Shown in pieces: positions 10,230 to 20,758 of a stretch of 64,000 bases of DNA. Each line of letters starts with the position of its first letter. Within the stretch, counting starts at the first letter, position 1. Origin of the DNA: Chaetoceros tenuissimus (Eukaryota > Bacillariophyta > Thalassiosirophyceae > Chaetocerotales > Chaetocerotaceae); NCBI GenBank assembly GCA_021927905.1, contig BLLK01000047.1:3100001-3164000 (forward strand). Reading direction: 5' to 3'. A program made the position numbers and the translations under genes. A model generated the notes under the pieces. It was given only the letters and a program-made list of their open reading frames with translations. It ran no database searches and had not been told where the DNA came from.

Positions 10230-12642
10230 ATGAAGTTCCGTAGTGCAGCTCTATTTCTTTCCTTGAACCAGTTGGCAGGGGCAACTCCTTTTCGTTCGAA
10301 GGTTGCTTTTTTCAATCACATTAACCAAATTCCAAGAGGAGGTGATGAAACTGCAGCTGCAACTGAAGTAACATCATCCCAGGATGAAGACAATCTCGAG
10401 GACCGCGTACACGCGGCCATGGCTAAGTTGGGCTTATCATCTCCTGAAGAAATTGCTGAGAAAGCGCAGGGTGGGCCTGCAAATGCTGTATGCAAAGACG
10501 GTGTATGTGAAATTGAGCCATCTGTACCATCACCAGATAACACAGAAAGTTTCGAAGATATGAAAAAGAGATTGTCGAAAGAAATGAATGTCGACGAAGC
10601 AATTGTTCAGGCTGCTCTTGGAGCAACATTGCAAGTTGGGACAGAACCAGAAGAACAAAGACTCAATGAAGAAGCAGCTAGAACCATGATTCAGTACGAA
10701 ATTGATGCTATTCAGAAAGTAATGGAAGATTCTGACGAAGTGAAACAACTTGTTGATGAGGGACATGATCCTACTCTTTCTAGAAGAGCGTTGGCTTTTG
10801 CAGATATGAATGTAGAAGTAGCTCGCGCTATTTTGATTGCTGATGAAGAAGATGAAAGAGAAGAACAAGAACAATTGGCAAAGATCCAAGCAGAACGTGA
10901 AGAAGAAGAAAAAAGAGCAAAACTTCGTGCAGAAGCTGAGCAACGCAAAAAAGAAGAGGCACAAATGAAAACAATTAATGTAGATCCAAGCTTTGATCCA
11001 ACAAATCCGATGGGTCAAGCTGCAGCAAAGCCAGCTGCAGCTCCAGCAGCACAAACGCCTCCAAAGCCTGCAAAGAAGGAAGATGTTGTTTTCCAAGCAA
11101 CTGCAGAAAACATTCAAAAACTTGTTCTCGAGTCACCTGTTCCTGTTCTATTGGATGTATATGCTGACTGGTGTGGTGAGTTTCAATTCATTTCCATTCA
11201 TCATTTTACTTGAACTTTACTAATGACAATCTCTTTTCTAATTTACAGGACCATGTAAAGCATTGGTAAGTTTGTTATGCTTTCCACTTCCATCACTGTG
11301 TCATACGAATATAATCTAAAATATATATGACTGTATTTAGACTCCTGCATTGGAACAAATGGCAGTGAAAGCAGGTGGAATGTTTCGCTTAGTTAAATTG
11401 AATACTGACGAAGAGAGAAATATCAGTTCCGCATTAGAAGTGACTTCACTTCCAACTATTTTTGGAATGAAAGATGGACAAATTATTCATTCATTTAAGG
11501 GAATGCCTCGAGATGAAGAGTTTATGAAGAGTTTTATGATGGGTCTTTTCACTGGAACAGGTTTCAGTCCTGCACCAACAAATGAAGAGAAGGAGAAATA
11601 CACTGAACTTACAAATAAACTCATCAAAATTGCAGGTGCTTCTGGATTCACTTTCTCTCAAAGGGAGAGATTGCAAGTAAGAACAAATAGTAAATTGGAT
11701 GAACTTGTTGAAGTAAGAGGAGATATGGCAGATGCGGAAGAGTCTGCAAAGGTTGTTAGATCGCTTTTAAGTAACATTATTCGCGATCCATTTGATACAA
11801 AATTCCGTAAAGTGAATCTTGACAACAAGATTATCGCTGCCAGAGTCGGAGCATTTGCACCAGCTGTCTCAATTTTGAAGGCTGTAGGATTTAAAGAAGA
11901 GGAAGATTCAGTATCAAATTCCTTGGTCCTTGGCAAAGGTAAAAAGATTGTCAATGTCGCACCACTTGTAGTTGCTCGGGATACAATTGATAAATGGATC
12001 GATTTAAATAGACGTGCAATCGCAACAGCTTTGAGAAAGAAACAAGATGAAGAAGCCCGACAGAAACTACTAGACGAAGCTGAAGAAATAGACGATGATG
12101 AAGAATCTGAAGATGAGACCCCGCAAATTGACCCTAATGCATGTAATCTGAAACTAAGAATCGAGGGTAAAAAGAAGATGCACGACCTCTCTCTAAGCGC
12201 AGATGACACTTTAGAAAGCATCATCAAAAATCTTCCTGCATCAGTGAATGATGGAGAAGAAGTAACTATTATGTGTACAGCTAGACGTTTGATGGTGAAG
12301 AGTTCTGATACCGAAGCCATGAAGAAAACTTTCAGAGAAAGTAGACTTTCTCCAAGTGCTTCTATTGTTGTTAAGATCGGTAGTGGAGCACAAAGGAGTT
12401 CAGATGCATCCAGCTTGAAAGAAAGAGCAGCAGCTAGAAAACAAAAATCGAAAACAAATACGATGCAGAGTACAGGAATCTACGCGAAGGATGACAATGC
12501 GAAAGGTGAGCTTATTGACGGCGGTGGTGGAGTCTGGTATGAACACGATGTGACGACAGATGACGAGGCTGAAGAGGAGCAAGAAGAGGGGTCTGAATCA
12601 AGTGCCGATACTGAAGATGAGAGTGAAAGCTCAGATGAATAA
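10230..12642 (+). CDS. UBA-thioredoxin-PUB-UBX-like multidomain protein, candidate plastid SELMA cofactor
   Basis: Three exons (10230-11175, 11249-11265, 11341-12642) encode 754 residues. ATG 10230 is preferred because it begins a signal peptide (MKFRSAALFLSLNQLAGA); an in-frame ATG at 10104 is possible. Domains in order: a UBA-like helical segment (DEGHDPTLSRRALAFADMN), an acidic-basic coiled coil (EREEQEQLAKIQ...), a thioredoxin domain with intact WCGPCK (near 314-319) and SLPTIF cis-Pro, a PUB domain (IIRDPFDTKFRKVNLDN...ILKAVGF), and a UBX-like beta-grasp (LKLRIEGKKKMHDLSL...FRESRLSPSASIVVKI). PUB and UBX domains bind CDC48/p97. In red-derived complex plastids a symbiont-derived CDC48 system (SELMA) drives import across the periplastid membrane, and a signal peptide not followed by Phe fits the periplastid compartment; that assignment is inference. 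The C-terminus is acidic. An ER-lumen or cytosolic redox protein remains possible. Confidence 0.82.
11249..11265 (+). other. 17-nt microexon encoding the thioredoxin active-site centre
   Basis: Flanked by ...ATTTACAG and GTAAGTTTG. With the last base of exon 1 (11175) it completes GGA and then encodes Pro-Cys-Lys-Ala-Leu, so WC|GPCKAL|TP is assembled from three exons. Without it the second catalytic Cys is lost and the frame shifts. Confidence 0.9.
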
Positions 12643-12859
12643 TGAAGATTCATCAGTCTACTAGCTAGTAGAAAACTAAAATTAATTCCGGCATTAAACC
12701 TTTCTCAGGATCTTCCATATTGCCTCTAAGTACGTTCCATGGAAACGGGTCATAGTATAAATTTGTCCTTGGCATAAATGACGTAGTCGTGAACTTCATC
12801 AGGAAATCTCTGGAACTTGTGCAACTCTGAAATGATATTTTTTTTATTGTGAACATGTA

Positions 12860-14053
12860 TTATACATTTAATATAGTGTAGTGTAGATTTTGCTTAGAAT
12901 CTTCTTGTGTTGCGTGGCTCATACACAACCCCTTTTTTCCACGTGCTACCTTGTTACAGTTAGGCATCTTGCACTTTCTCCCACCACCATGACGAACACA
13001 AAAAGTCGAATTCGATTGAGCGCTTTTTGCACATTCTTCATGTTGGCATCTTCTCCCACCGCCATGTGCTGTGCATGTATTTCCTCTTCCAACAGCAAGC
13101 TTTGTGCAATTTTCGATATTGCAGCGACGTCCTCCTCCATGTGTTGCACAAAACTTTTTATCCCTTGCACCCTTGGTACATCCTTCAAACTGACACCTCC
13201 TTCCTCCACCATGTCCGATGCAAAACCTAGTACGGCCTTGAGCACATTTGTTACAGTTTGGAGCCTCACAGCGTCTTTGACCACTATGGTTTTTACAGTA
13301 TGGTGTTCTCCTTGCTGCTTCAATATTACAACCTTCCATACGACATACTTTCAAAAGGGATTTTTGAGCTGTCTTTTGTGGGAGGGGTGATGAGCTCTGA
13401 AGTGTTTCTGGTCTTTGCTGTTGCACTTGGTTAGGACCGCACGAAGCCAAAATTGGCTGGCAGAGAATTGAGTTTAGAGACGGAGGAGCAGAGAAAATCA
13501 TTTGATTTGAAAAGAGTTGCATAATCATAGAATTCGAGAAGGCTGGGACAGCAGGTCTTTCCATGGACATGCTATCTGTGAAAGAAGGAATTGAAGGCAA
13601 GGTAGGTCTTGTGTGATCCTTTGCCAATAATGGAATACTTGAGGAAGAGTTGTGTGTAACCTTCATTTGAGCAGACGACTTTTGTTGGATAGAGACCCTT
13701 CTAAGCTTTGGAGGTCTGCTCAAAGGCTTTACAACAATAGATGAAACTTCATTGGAGTTGACTGTTCTGAGTAGAGGTTCTTCGAAGCTACTGATTGATT
13801 GGGTATCTGATCTATCATCTCCAAAGGACCCAGGTGAGACAGATCTCTGAAAATTAGTATTGCATTGTGGAACAGGGGAGATATGTACTTGCGTAGTAGG
13901 AAGTTTCCTCTTGTATGAAATAGTAGGTTTCGTGTTCACGATAGCTTTACTGTTAGCACTGTGTTGAGCAACATTTTTTGACTCTTTCCCACTAGCAAGT
14001 GACTTCAATATCATTGCTGTTTCCAGCTCTTGTACAAGGGTAGGGTTCGCCAT
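12860..14053 (-). CDS. WRKY19-like zinc-finger repeat protein
   Basis: 397 residues from ATG 14053 (MANPTLVQELETAM). The C-terminal ~150 residues hold six tandem units of pattern C-x4-C-x(9-11)-C-x2-H, four of them joined by GGGR(R/K)C linkers (examples CRMEGC...CKNH, CQFEGC...CATH, CKMPNC...CMSH). This is the WRKY19-like zinc-finger repeat, widespread in oomycetes and diatoms and usually presumed nuclear and nucleic-acid binding; no WRKY DNA-binding domain is present. The N-terminal 220 residues are Ser/Pro-rich and basic. A minus-strand 5'-UTR intron (14141 to 14062, GTAAG...AACAG) ends just 8 bp before the ATG. The gene converges on the thioredoxin-PUB gene with about 217 bp between stops. 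Confidence 0.85.
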   Translation of the reverse strand: MANPTLVQELETAMILKSLASGKESKNVAQHSANSKAIVNTKPTISYKRKLPTTQVHISPVPQCNTNFQRSVSPGSFGDDRSDTQSISSFEEPLLRTVNSNEVSSIVVKPLSRPPKLRRVSIQQKSSAQMKVTHNSSSSIPLLAKDHTRPTLPSIPSFTDSMSMERPAVPAFSNSMIMQLFSNQMIFSAPPSLNSILCQPILASCGPNQVQQQRPETLQSSSPLPQKTAQKSLLKVCRMEGCNIEAARRTPYCKNHSGQRRCEAPNCNKCAQGRTRFCIGHGGGRRCQFEGCTKGARDKKFCATHGGGRRCNIENCTKLAVGRGNTCTAHGGGRRCQHEECAKSAQSNSTFCVRHGGGRKCKMPNCNKVARGKKGLCMSHATQEDSKQNLHYTILNV

Positions 14054-14142
14054 GATATGAACTGTTTGGAACAAATTGTAAGCAATTGAACACACTTGTG
14101 TTGTGTCTTGTGATATATTTTCATGGATCTTCTAGACTTACC

Positions 14143-15013
14143 TTTGTTGATTTTCTTTCTCCAATTGTTGTTTTTCTTTTTATGAAGAGGAGTTTGGGTT
14201 ACATTTTCGATGGAACCATTCGAAGGCAAGAAGAATAGAAAGTAACTGCAGGAAGTAGTTTTGTGAAGAGGAAAAAGGAAAAAGAAAATCAGAAGGTCCG
14301 GCATTTTGGATGCAAGTGGCAAATATGAGAACTTTAGAGAGTTTTAGCCTCTTGTCAGACTGGCAGCACAAACAATAGTACGTACGAGTAGTCGGAGAGG
14401 AGCTGTTCAACATTGTATCGTCTGGTACATCTGAATCTTTACCATTGCATTAAAAAAAAACTACTGCAGCTTCAATATGATAATAAGTTCATTGAAGGAT
14501 TGCACTACTCTATGCAATGTAAATTCTAATCAAATTCATTTCAGGATCACGTAGCTTTTGGCACTACTATTAACTTTGGTTTTATCTTTGCATTGAAAGT
14601 GCTGCCAGCATTACTTCATTGTTCTTCTTCAGAGAAGGAAGAAGTTTCAATTGTATTGGAACCAGTACGTGCGACACTATTCATGTACGTAGAAGAGATA
14701 CCAAAGGAAAGAGCTGAAGCGGTTTTGAAGAATTTGCAAAATAAATGCACACGTCACACAGAAAGAGAGAAGAAGAAAAAGAAGAAAGAGATTCCAAATC
14801 TTGCCAAATAACAAAGTCGTCCTTCTAACTAAGTAGCTATTTATGTTGCAACAATGACGATCCCCCTGCGCAAAAAATACGAGACTACTGTATTCCGTAC
14901 CAATGGTACCTTAGCAATTAATAAAATTAAACTTGGAACAACGTTTCCTCAATCATCTATGTACAACTTAGATACTCGACCATTCTGCATCTCGCATCTT
15001 TGTAAATAAAAAG
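14143..15013. other. Intergenic stretch, presumed divergent promoters
   Basis: Between the zinc-finger gene (minus) and the PDI-like gene (plus). It contains an A-run near 14452 and ACGT-core motifs (GTACGTAC near 14379; GTACGTG near 14685). A 72-codon open frame at 14593-14811 has a Lys-rich tail and no family match, so I do not call it a gene. Nothing else is visible. Confidence 0.45.
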
Positions 15014-17311
15014 ATGAAACTTCCAAAAGTGATCTGGATCTACGCCATTTTTTCTGTTCAATATTATCTTGTGCATGCGAGTGGATCGGTTCAGCATGAA
15101 AAAAGCAAAGAACACACCAAATCAGCATACGACGAGCATGGAGTTTTATCAATAAACTACCACTCATTTTTAGAAGATATCACAAAAGATGCTTACCTCG
15201 ATGATGGAGTAGGTAGCAGTCATACAATGTATCTTCTTGCAGTATATAATGATAATCACGAATGCGAATGCAGTTCCAATCTACTGAGAAAAATAGAACA
15301 AACATCGAAGTTACTATCTACGCATTTTGAGCGCTTTCCAGCTATTTCAGATTACGAACAAAATGCAAAAATGAAATCGATATCAAGACCAGTTGTAGCG
15401 AAAGTGAATGTATATGATGCCATGAAACAAGATAATCTTCAAAGATTATTTGACATCACTCAGCCTCCTCATTTAAAAGTTGTAATGTATGCACACGTTG
15501 GTAGACAGAGACAAAGGCAACATGAAGGAGAATCTTCAACAGATGAAGATGGCAGTGGCGAGGTTCGAAAACCAGAGACCTATAGCTTCGACTATGTAGG
15601 CAAAGATATGACAGCTCAAGATATTTTCCAATCTGTACTCCATTACTATTACAGGTTACTGGTAGCCGAATCTACAGAACTTTCAACGATAGACGAAATT
15701 GTAAATGACGATCCATCTACAGATAAAGAAGATGATTTCGTCGTCATGGATCTCATTCCAAGTAGACCCCTTTTCACAATGCCAAGTTTAGATAGTTTGA
15801 AGCAGTTTTTGCATATTCATGCACCATATATAATGTCCAAAGTTGTGCAAGACTTTTTTGGAACGAGTGAAAGAGAACGTGAATATTTACAAAGGTTAAT
15901 GAGGAATGTTGGTGCAAAAGATCCTTTTCATATTTTCGTACAATGTAGGGATATGAATGAAGCGTCGAAACATTTAATACCAGAAAATGTTCAAATTGCG
16001 TATGACGACTACGATCAAACAGCTTTACTTTATTTGTACCGAAGAGATGTTTTATTTTTTACAGTTATTGCAGAGTCTTGTGACTGGATCGACGAGGATA
16101 GTCCTGACGAAAGAATAGAAGGAGCTTCAAAAAGTGGTGCAATTAGAGAGCTTGCTATGACATCTATGCACTCCGATGTAGACTGGGTGCCAGGATCTTT
16201 GTTTTACCCTTCTAATTCAAAGACATTTTATGATGTTACAGAGAAAGAATATTGGCATCTAGGACAGAAGGAATACGCATTGATTCAGACCACTCCGTCT
16301 ATTGTTTGGTTAGATCGCCATACAACTGCTAGTATGATTTTTCCGATTTATAGACAAATTCACTTTGTACTTTTCCTTGATTTACATACAGTAAGGAACT
16401 CCGATGGATCATTCGACTATTCCTCTACAACTTTCACAGAATCTTTAAGGGTTATCGAAATGTTACACTCACTATCAGTGAATCATAAAAAGACTACTCC
16501 TTCGGAAGACGTAGTATTCATAATCGTTCCGAGTACCGAAGTTGAGGTATTGAAGACATTTGGAATAGACATTTGGTCGGATCTCGATCAGGCATGTGAT
16601 GGTAGCGAAAGTAGTGATTGCTTGATCGATACGATCTCATCCCTACCAGCAGCTATGGTTACATCAAGAAGAGAGAATCAATATAGTACCAGAGTCTTCC
16701 ATCTCCCATCTCAAAATATAACTTCTGCTAGTAAGGGAGACAATCCTTTGCATACTTTCTTCGACAAATACTTTCGTGACCCCGAATCTCTTCAGCCCTC
16801 AATACGAAAAGAAAGAATATTCGGGAAAAATCACAACAATACGCTATCATCTGGTGTCAATATAGCCACATCTACTACTTTCAATGAAACTGTAATGCTT
16901 TCGGAGAAAAATTGCATTGTTTATTTCTATTCTCCAACATGTGGTCATTGCAAGAGATTTGACATAGTATGGAGGAACTTTTCTAAGCTGATTCGAAAAT
17001 TGCAATGGGAGAATCACATTGATGTCATACAAGTAGATATTACTCAAAATGATTTGTTTCTAGATTTTGAGATAGCTAGTGTACCTGCAGTATTTTTCTT
17101 TCCAAAAGGACAAAATCAGAATTTCCAGGAATTACTTTTGGAAAGTGACTTGCTTATGAAGCAAGGAAGTGGTCAAAATGAAAAGGACAGGGACAACAGA
17201 GTCGAAAATAATTTAGGTGGATTTAGTGACCCAACTGCAATCCTCAAATGGATATTGAAAATGCTTAACAAAGAAGAACTGGAAGTACTAAAGAAACTAA
17301 GTAGCGAATAA
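15014..17311 (+). CDS. Secretory-pathway PDI-like protein with one CGHC thioredoxin domain
   Basis: Single exon, 765 residues. MKLPKVIWIYAIFSVQYYLVHASG is a signal peptide. The C-terminal domain (about 630-740) is a thioredoxin fold with CIVYFYSPTCGHCKRF and SVPAVFFFP, the classic PDI CGHC site and cis-Pro. The N-terminal part contains a second possible Trx-like fold with CEC (near residue 77) rather than a CxxC site, and a long middle region rich in aromatic residues and Asp. The layout resembles TXNDC11-type ER thioredoxin proteins, but the similarity outside the last domain is weak to my eye. There is no KDEL-like terminus (ends KKLSSE). Role inferred: thiol-disulphide exchange in the ER or another secretory compartment. 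Confidence 0.75.
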   Translation: MKLPKVIWIYAIFSVQYYLVHASGSVQHEKSKEHTKSAYDEHGVLSINYHSFLEDITKDAYLDDGVGSSHTMYLLAVYNDNHECECSSNLLRKIEQTSKLLSTHFERFPAISDYEQNAKMKSISRPVVAKVNVYDAMKQDNLQRLFDITQPPHLKVVMYAHVGRQRQRQHEGESSTDEDGSGEVRKPETYSFDYVGKDMTAQDIFQSVLHYYYRLLVAESTELSTIDEIVNDDPSTDKEDDFVVMDLIPSRPLFTMPSLDSLKQFLHIHAPYIMSKVVQDFFGTSEREREYLQRLMRNVGAKDPFHIFVQCRDMNEASKHLIPENVQIAYDDYDQTALLYLYRRDVLFFTVIAESCDWIDEDSPDERIEGASKSGAIRELAMTSMHSDVDWVPGSLFYPSNSKTFYDVTEKEYWHLGQKEYALIQTTPSIVWLDRHTTASMIFPIYRQIHFVLFLDLHTVRNSDGSFDYSSTTFTESLRVIEMLHSLSVNHKKTTPSEDVVFIIVPSTEVEVLKTFGIDIWSDLDQACDGSESSDCLIDTISSLPAAMVTSRRENQYSTRVFHLPSQNITSASKGDNPLHTFFDKYFRDPESLQPSIRKERIFGKNHNNTLSSGVNIATSTTFNETVMLSEKNCIVYFYSPTCGHCKRFDIVWRNFSKLIRKLQWENHIDVIQVDITQNDLFLDFEIASVPAVFFFPKGQNQNFQELLLESDLLMKQGSGQNEKDRDNRVENNLGGFSDPTAILKWILKMLNKEELEVLKKLSSE

Positions 17312-17365
17312 TAATCTCTTCAACTCTCATTAGCTTAGCCGAAAAGGTTTCATTTTACTTGCATA

Positions 17366-19393
17366 TTAAATTCCCTTCGATGCTTCAACAGCAGCATCTC
17401 TGGCACCTTTGACAAAAGTTTCAACTGCTTCATGATCCTTCTTGCCTGGACTAGCCTCAACTCCAGAGCTTACATCAATACCCCATGGGCGAGTGCTCAT
17501 CACAGCATCTTTGACATTTGAAGGCTTCAAACCTCCTGCAATGATCACCGGCAAACCATTGTTTTGTAACTTTTCTGCAATAGACCAATCAAATGTAACA
17601 CCTGTTCCACCACCCTCTTTATTGCCTTTGATTGATGTATCCAGCAGTATTGCAACAGGATCTGTTGTTATTTCATTAAGAAGTTTCTCAACAGCATCAG
17701 GGGCCGATCCGGATCCATCTGCGTTTGTTTCAATATCAACTACACGAATAGCTGGGACGCCACATTTAGATATATTTGCAGCTTCCATACCTTCCTTTCC
17801 ATGCAGCTGAACGAGATCCAGTCCACAAGTGTCTACCATTTCTCTGATGAATTCATGAGATTGATTCTGGAATACACCAACTACGAGAGGTCTTCTTGCA
17901 ACGTCTTCCATAGCCCGAGCCTTGCGAACAAGACTTTGAAGAGCCGATATGTTATCCTCTGCCATTGCAAACTCTGGAAAGTCAAGACGACCACTTCTTT
18001 CTCCGAACGCACGTACAGAATTCACGACTGCCTTTGCTTGTTCAACACTAACACATCTCTTACTTTTTGGGGCAAAAATGACCCCAATCAAGTTAGCACC
18101 ATTCTTGCATGCGACCAATGCGTCGTCTGGATTTGTGATACCACAGACTTTCACAATCTTGGTTCCTGCGGTATATGCACTACCTCTGGTAGACTCAGCA
18201 ATAAATTTTTCATAGTCTTCGGGGTTTAGGCAAAGACTTTTGATTGCTGCCTTTGGATCAGCAGCTCTCATCAGAGATTCTCCAATAAGACACATCCCAA
18301 CACCCTTCTTACGATATCTATCCACATCATTTGCTGACGACATTCCGGAAAGTGCACATATTGCATATTCTGGCTTGTTATCACCACTTGCTTCATTATG
18401 TGAAAAGTAACATCCTCGCTTTTGAAGTTCTTCTGCAGTATTATCTGTTGTTGCCAAGTCCATCTGGAAAGTGTGCAAATTACGATTATTGACTCCAATA
18501 ACTTTCGCTCCAGATTTGAGAGCGACATCCAACTCTACTCCTGCATGAACTTCTACCAATGGTTCCATCCCAAGAGATCTAGCATAATCAATCATTTCTT
18601 TCAACAACTTCTTTGGTGTGATTGCAACTATTAACAGAATTGTATCTGCACCTGACGCAGCTGCTTCAGCAATCATATATTTTGATATGCAAAAATCTTT
18701 TCTAAGAATAGCTGGACGACTCTTTCCATTTTCATTTGCCCATGCGGTAGTTTGAAGTCTTGCTTTGGTCAAATCTGAAAGTGATCCTTTGAACCAATGC
18801 TCTTCAGTCAATACTGAAATAGTTACTGCCCCTGCTTCTGTGTATAGGGTAGCTTGATCTCCTGCATCAAGATTAGGTGCAATATCTCCTTTCGATGGAC
18901 TAGCTCGTTTAAATTCTGCTGCAAGAGCCATGGATGGAGACTGCTTCTGGATCTGATTCAGTAAGTTAAAAATTTCTCCATTTTCTTTGTGAAACAACGC
19001 CGCCTTTTCTTCAAGAGATGCCATCGATGGTGTTTCAGGGATCGACTGTAAAAATATCATAGAAAATGAGATACATGAAAGAAATTTTTGCATGAAAGAT
19101 TCCAAGTTACTTACTCTACGCTCCATATAATCCAGGATCCTTCTAGCTGTAATCTTTTGAAGCATACTTAGTTCATGTTCAGGTTTGAAGAAGGATCCTG
19201 GTCTACTTCCTTCGTTGAATCCATGAATGTGACCACAATCTTCATTGATATCCATTCCCTCGCACGACGAAAGAGAAGCCAAGGCCTCCATGAGTTGAGA
19301 CTCGTTATATGGCATATTGTCAAGGGGACCCATGTTTAATTGTAAATGTGAGTTGAACAAAATGAGGATTGGAATGAAGATGAAGTAATGCAT
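17366..19393 (-). CDS. trpC-trpF: Bifunctional indole-3-glycerol phosphate synthase / phosphoribosylanthranilate isomerase
   Basis: Catalyses two consecutive steps of tryptophan synthesis. Exons 19115-19393 and 17366-19045 (minus) give 652 residues from ATG 19393, or 632 from ATG 19333. The TrpC part has AAEFKRASPSKGDI, VTISVLTEEHWFKGS, ILRKDFCI, VGVNNRNLHTF-type (here VIGVNNRNLHTF) and CLIGESLM. The TrpF part has VKVCGITNPDDAL, GVIFAPKSKR, LVQLHGKE, LLDTSIKG and IAGGLKPSNV, including the catalytic Cys and Asp. The order IGPS-PRAI is the one seen in enterobacterial TrpC(F). The first 20 residues after 19393 are hydrophobic and could be a signal peptide, but no Phe cleavage motif is clear. The 69-nt intron (19046-19114) has no stop and is a multiple of three, so unspliced mRNA would add 23 residues. 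Confidence 0.92.
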   Translation of the reverse strand: MHYFIFIPILILFNSHLQLNMGPLDNMPYNESQLMEALASLSSCEGMDINEDCGHIHGFNEGSRPGSFFKPEHELSMLQKITARRILDYMERRVSNLESFMQKFLSCISFSMIFLQSIPETPSMASLEEKAALFHKENGEIFNLLNQIQKQSPSMALAAEFKRASPSKGDIAPNLDAGDQATLYTEAGAVTISVLTEEHWFKGSLSDLTKARLQTTAWANENGKSRPAILRKDFCISKYMIAEAAASGADTILLIVAITPKKLLKEMIDYARSLGMEPLVEVHAGVELDVALKSGAKVIGVNNRNLHTFQMDLATTDNTAEELQKRGCYFSHNEASGDNKPEYAICALSGMSSANDVDRYRKKGVGMCLIGESLMRAADPKAAIKSLCLNPEDYEKFIAESTRGSAYTAGTKIVKVCGITNPDDALVACKNGANLIGVIFAPKSKRCVSVEQAKAVVNSVRAFGERSGRLDFPEFAMAEDNISALQSLVRKARAMEDVARRPLVVGVFQNQSHEFIREMVDTCGLDLVQLHGKEGMEAANISKCGVPAIRVVDIETNADGSGSAPDAVEKLLNEITTDPVAILLDTSIKGNKEGGGTGVTFDWSIAEKLQNNGLPVIIAGGLKPSNVKDAVMSTRPWGIDVSSGVEASPGKKDHEAVETFVKGARDAAVEASKGI

Positions 19394-19750
19394 AGGGTAA
19401 TGCCATTATTTCTATTCTTCTCTTGATTTCACGCGTAAGGCGTAGACAAGTGAATGTGTGGGGTGGGAGAACAGATCCAAAATGAGACTCATAACCTTGT
19501 TTTATTCTATTCTAGGAACACTTTTAGTTTTCAAAAATCTGCTGTTTTATTTTATTCATTACATACTCTCATCTGAGTCTATTTCGTAGATAATAATAAC
19601 TCCATGCAGCATTGTACACTTAACATTGAAACCAAATATAGCGTCGCAAGGAACACTTTTTTTACTCTGATGATACTCCCAAAGTTAAAAGACCCCACAA
19701 GAAGTTGCTTTAGAAATTACATCACTTCACAAAGCATTGCTACTTGCTAT
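19394..19750. other. Intergenic stretch
   Basis: Roughly 350 AT-rich bases between the TrpC-TrpF start and the stop of the next minus-strand gene; promoter and 3' UTR presumably lie here. No open frame, RNA gene or repeat is recognised. Confidence 0.5.
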
Positions 19751-20758
19751 TCATTCTGAAACAGGGGCTAACCAGACATTGTCTTGGTCTCCAGCTGGTG
19801 GAACTGCTCCATCAACAAGATTTTCTTCGAGAGGCTTCTCCTCCTTCTTGGAATGAACCATCATTGCCGCTACGCCTAGAAGGATACCTGCAACTGCTGC
19901 AATGATGTAAGCCCACATGCTCATACTGAATCTTCCAGAAAAAGGATTGGAAGGTTGTGTTTCAGAGCACCCAAGCAGCGTCAAACATGTGTCGCAGATA
20001 CTGCATCCTTTCGGACAATATGGAGCTGTATCAGTTCCGTTAGGGCACTGAAGTTGCCCTTCTGACATCAAAATTGCAGCTGTTGTACATTCGCAATTTG
20101 TGAGATTCTTTTCACTGTCGCAAGTAAGGGCAAGATCCCAAAGCCAGTAATTACTGTATGCTGTGCAGTTGCCAACACTAAAGTCAATAATTTCTTCAAT
20201 TGCATCATCTACAGTGTCATCGTAAATATCGTCATTTCCAGTGTCATCATCCCCCGAAGATCCTGATGATGTACCACTTGTACTTGAGAAAGTACAATTC
20301 TTTCCAGGGCATTCTGGAATATCGCCTGGAAAGTTCCATGCAGACTCTAATTGAGAGCAAGTATATGATGTACAACTATTAGTTACATTGTGAGAATGCC
20401 TGTGATGTGGATGATCTATGGAAAAGAATGAAAGGAGTTAGATTGATAGATTTCTTCTTATTTCTTCACATTGGCCATTTTAGCTGATGGAAGAAAAGCT
20501 CTTCGCTGAAATGAAATAATACAACATCCAAAGTCAAGGTGCTGTTGCATGTTCTATCTCACCTTTCTTCTTCTTCTTGAGTCTTCTTTCTTCTACAATG
20601 TTGTCCAATCTTCTGTTGAGTTGTATCGAGTTTGTTTTTCTTCTTGCTGCTGGAGACATACGGATGGGTGCAGCAACACTTGAAGAGACAAGCATGCTCA
20701 CACATACCAGTAAAAGAACAACTTTACTTGATATATTGAATGATCTTAACTCAGTCAT
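19751..20758 (-). CDS. Type I single-pass membrane protein with Cys-rich ectodomain, unknown function
   Basis: Exons 20563-20758 and 19751-20415 (minus), phase-1 junction, 286 residues. The N-terminus has a hydrophobic signal (VVLLLVCVSMLVSSSVAA). The ectodomain includes a His-rich stretch just after the junction (HPHHRHSH), an acidic Ser/Gly linker (SGSSGDDDTGNDD) and about 15 Cys, for example CPGKNC and CPKGCSICDTC. A single membrane segment follows (MWAYIIAAVAGILLGVAAMM), then a short acidic cytosolic tail. I do not recognise the family. The architecture fits a cell-surface or endomembrane receptor or adhesion protein; that is inference from topology only. Confidence 0.8.

Noticed and set aside
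14593-14811. 72-codon open frame as a small gene
   Set aside because: No recognisable motif, Lys-rich tail from an AAG/AAA run, no splice evidence.
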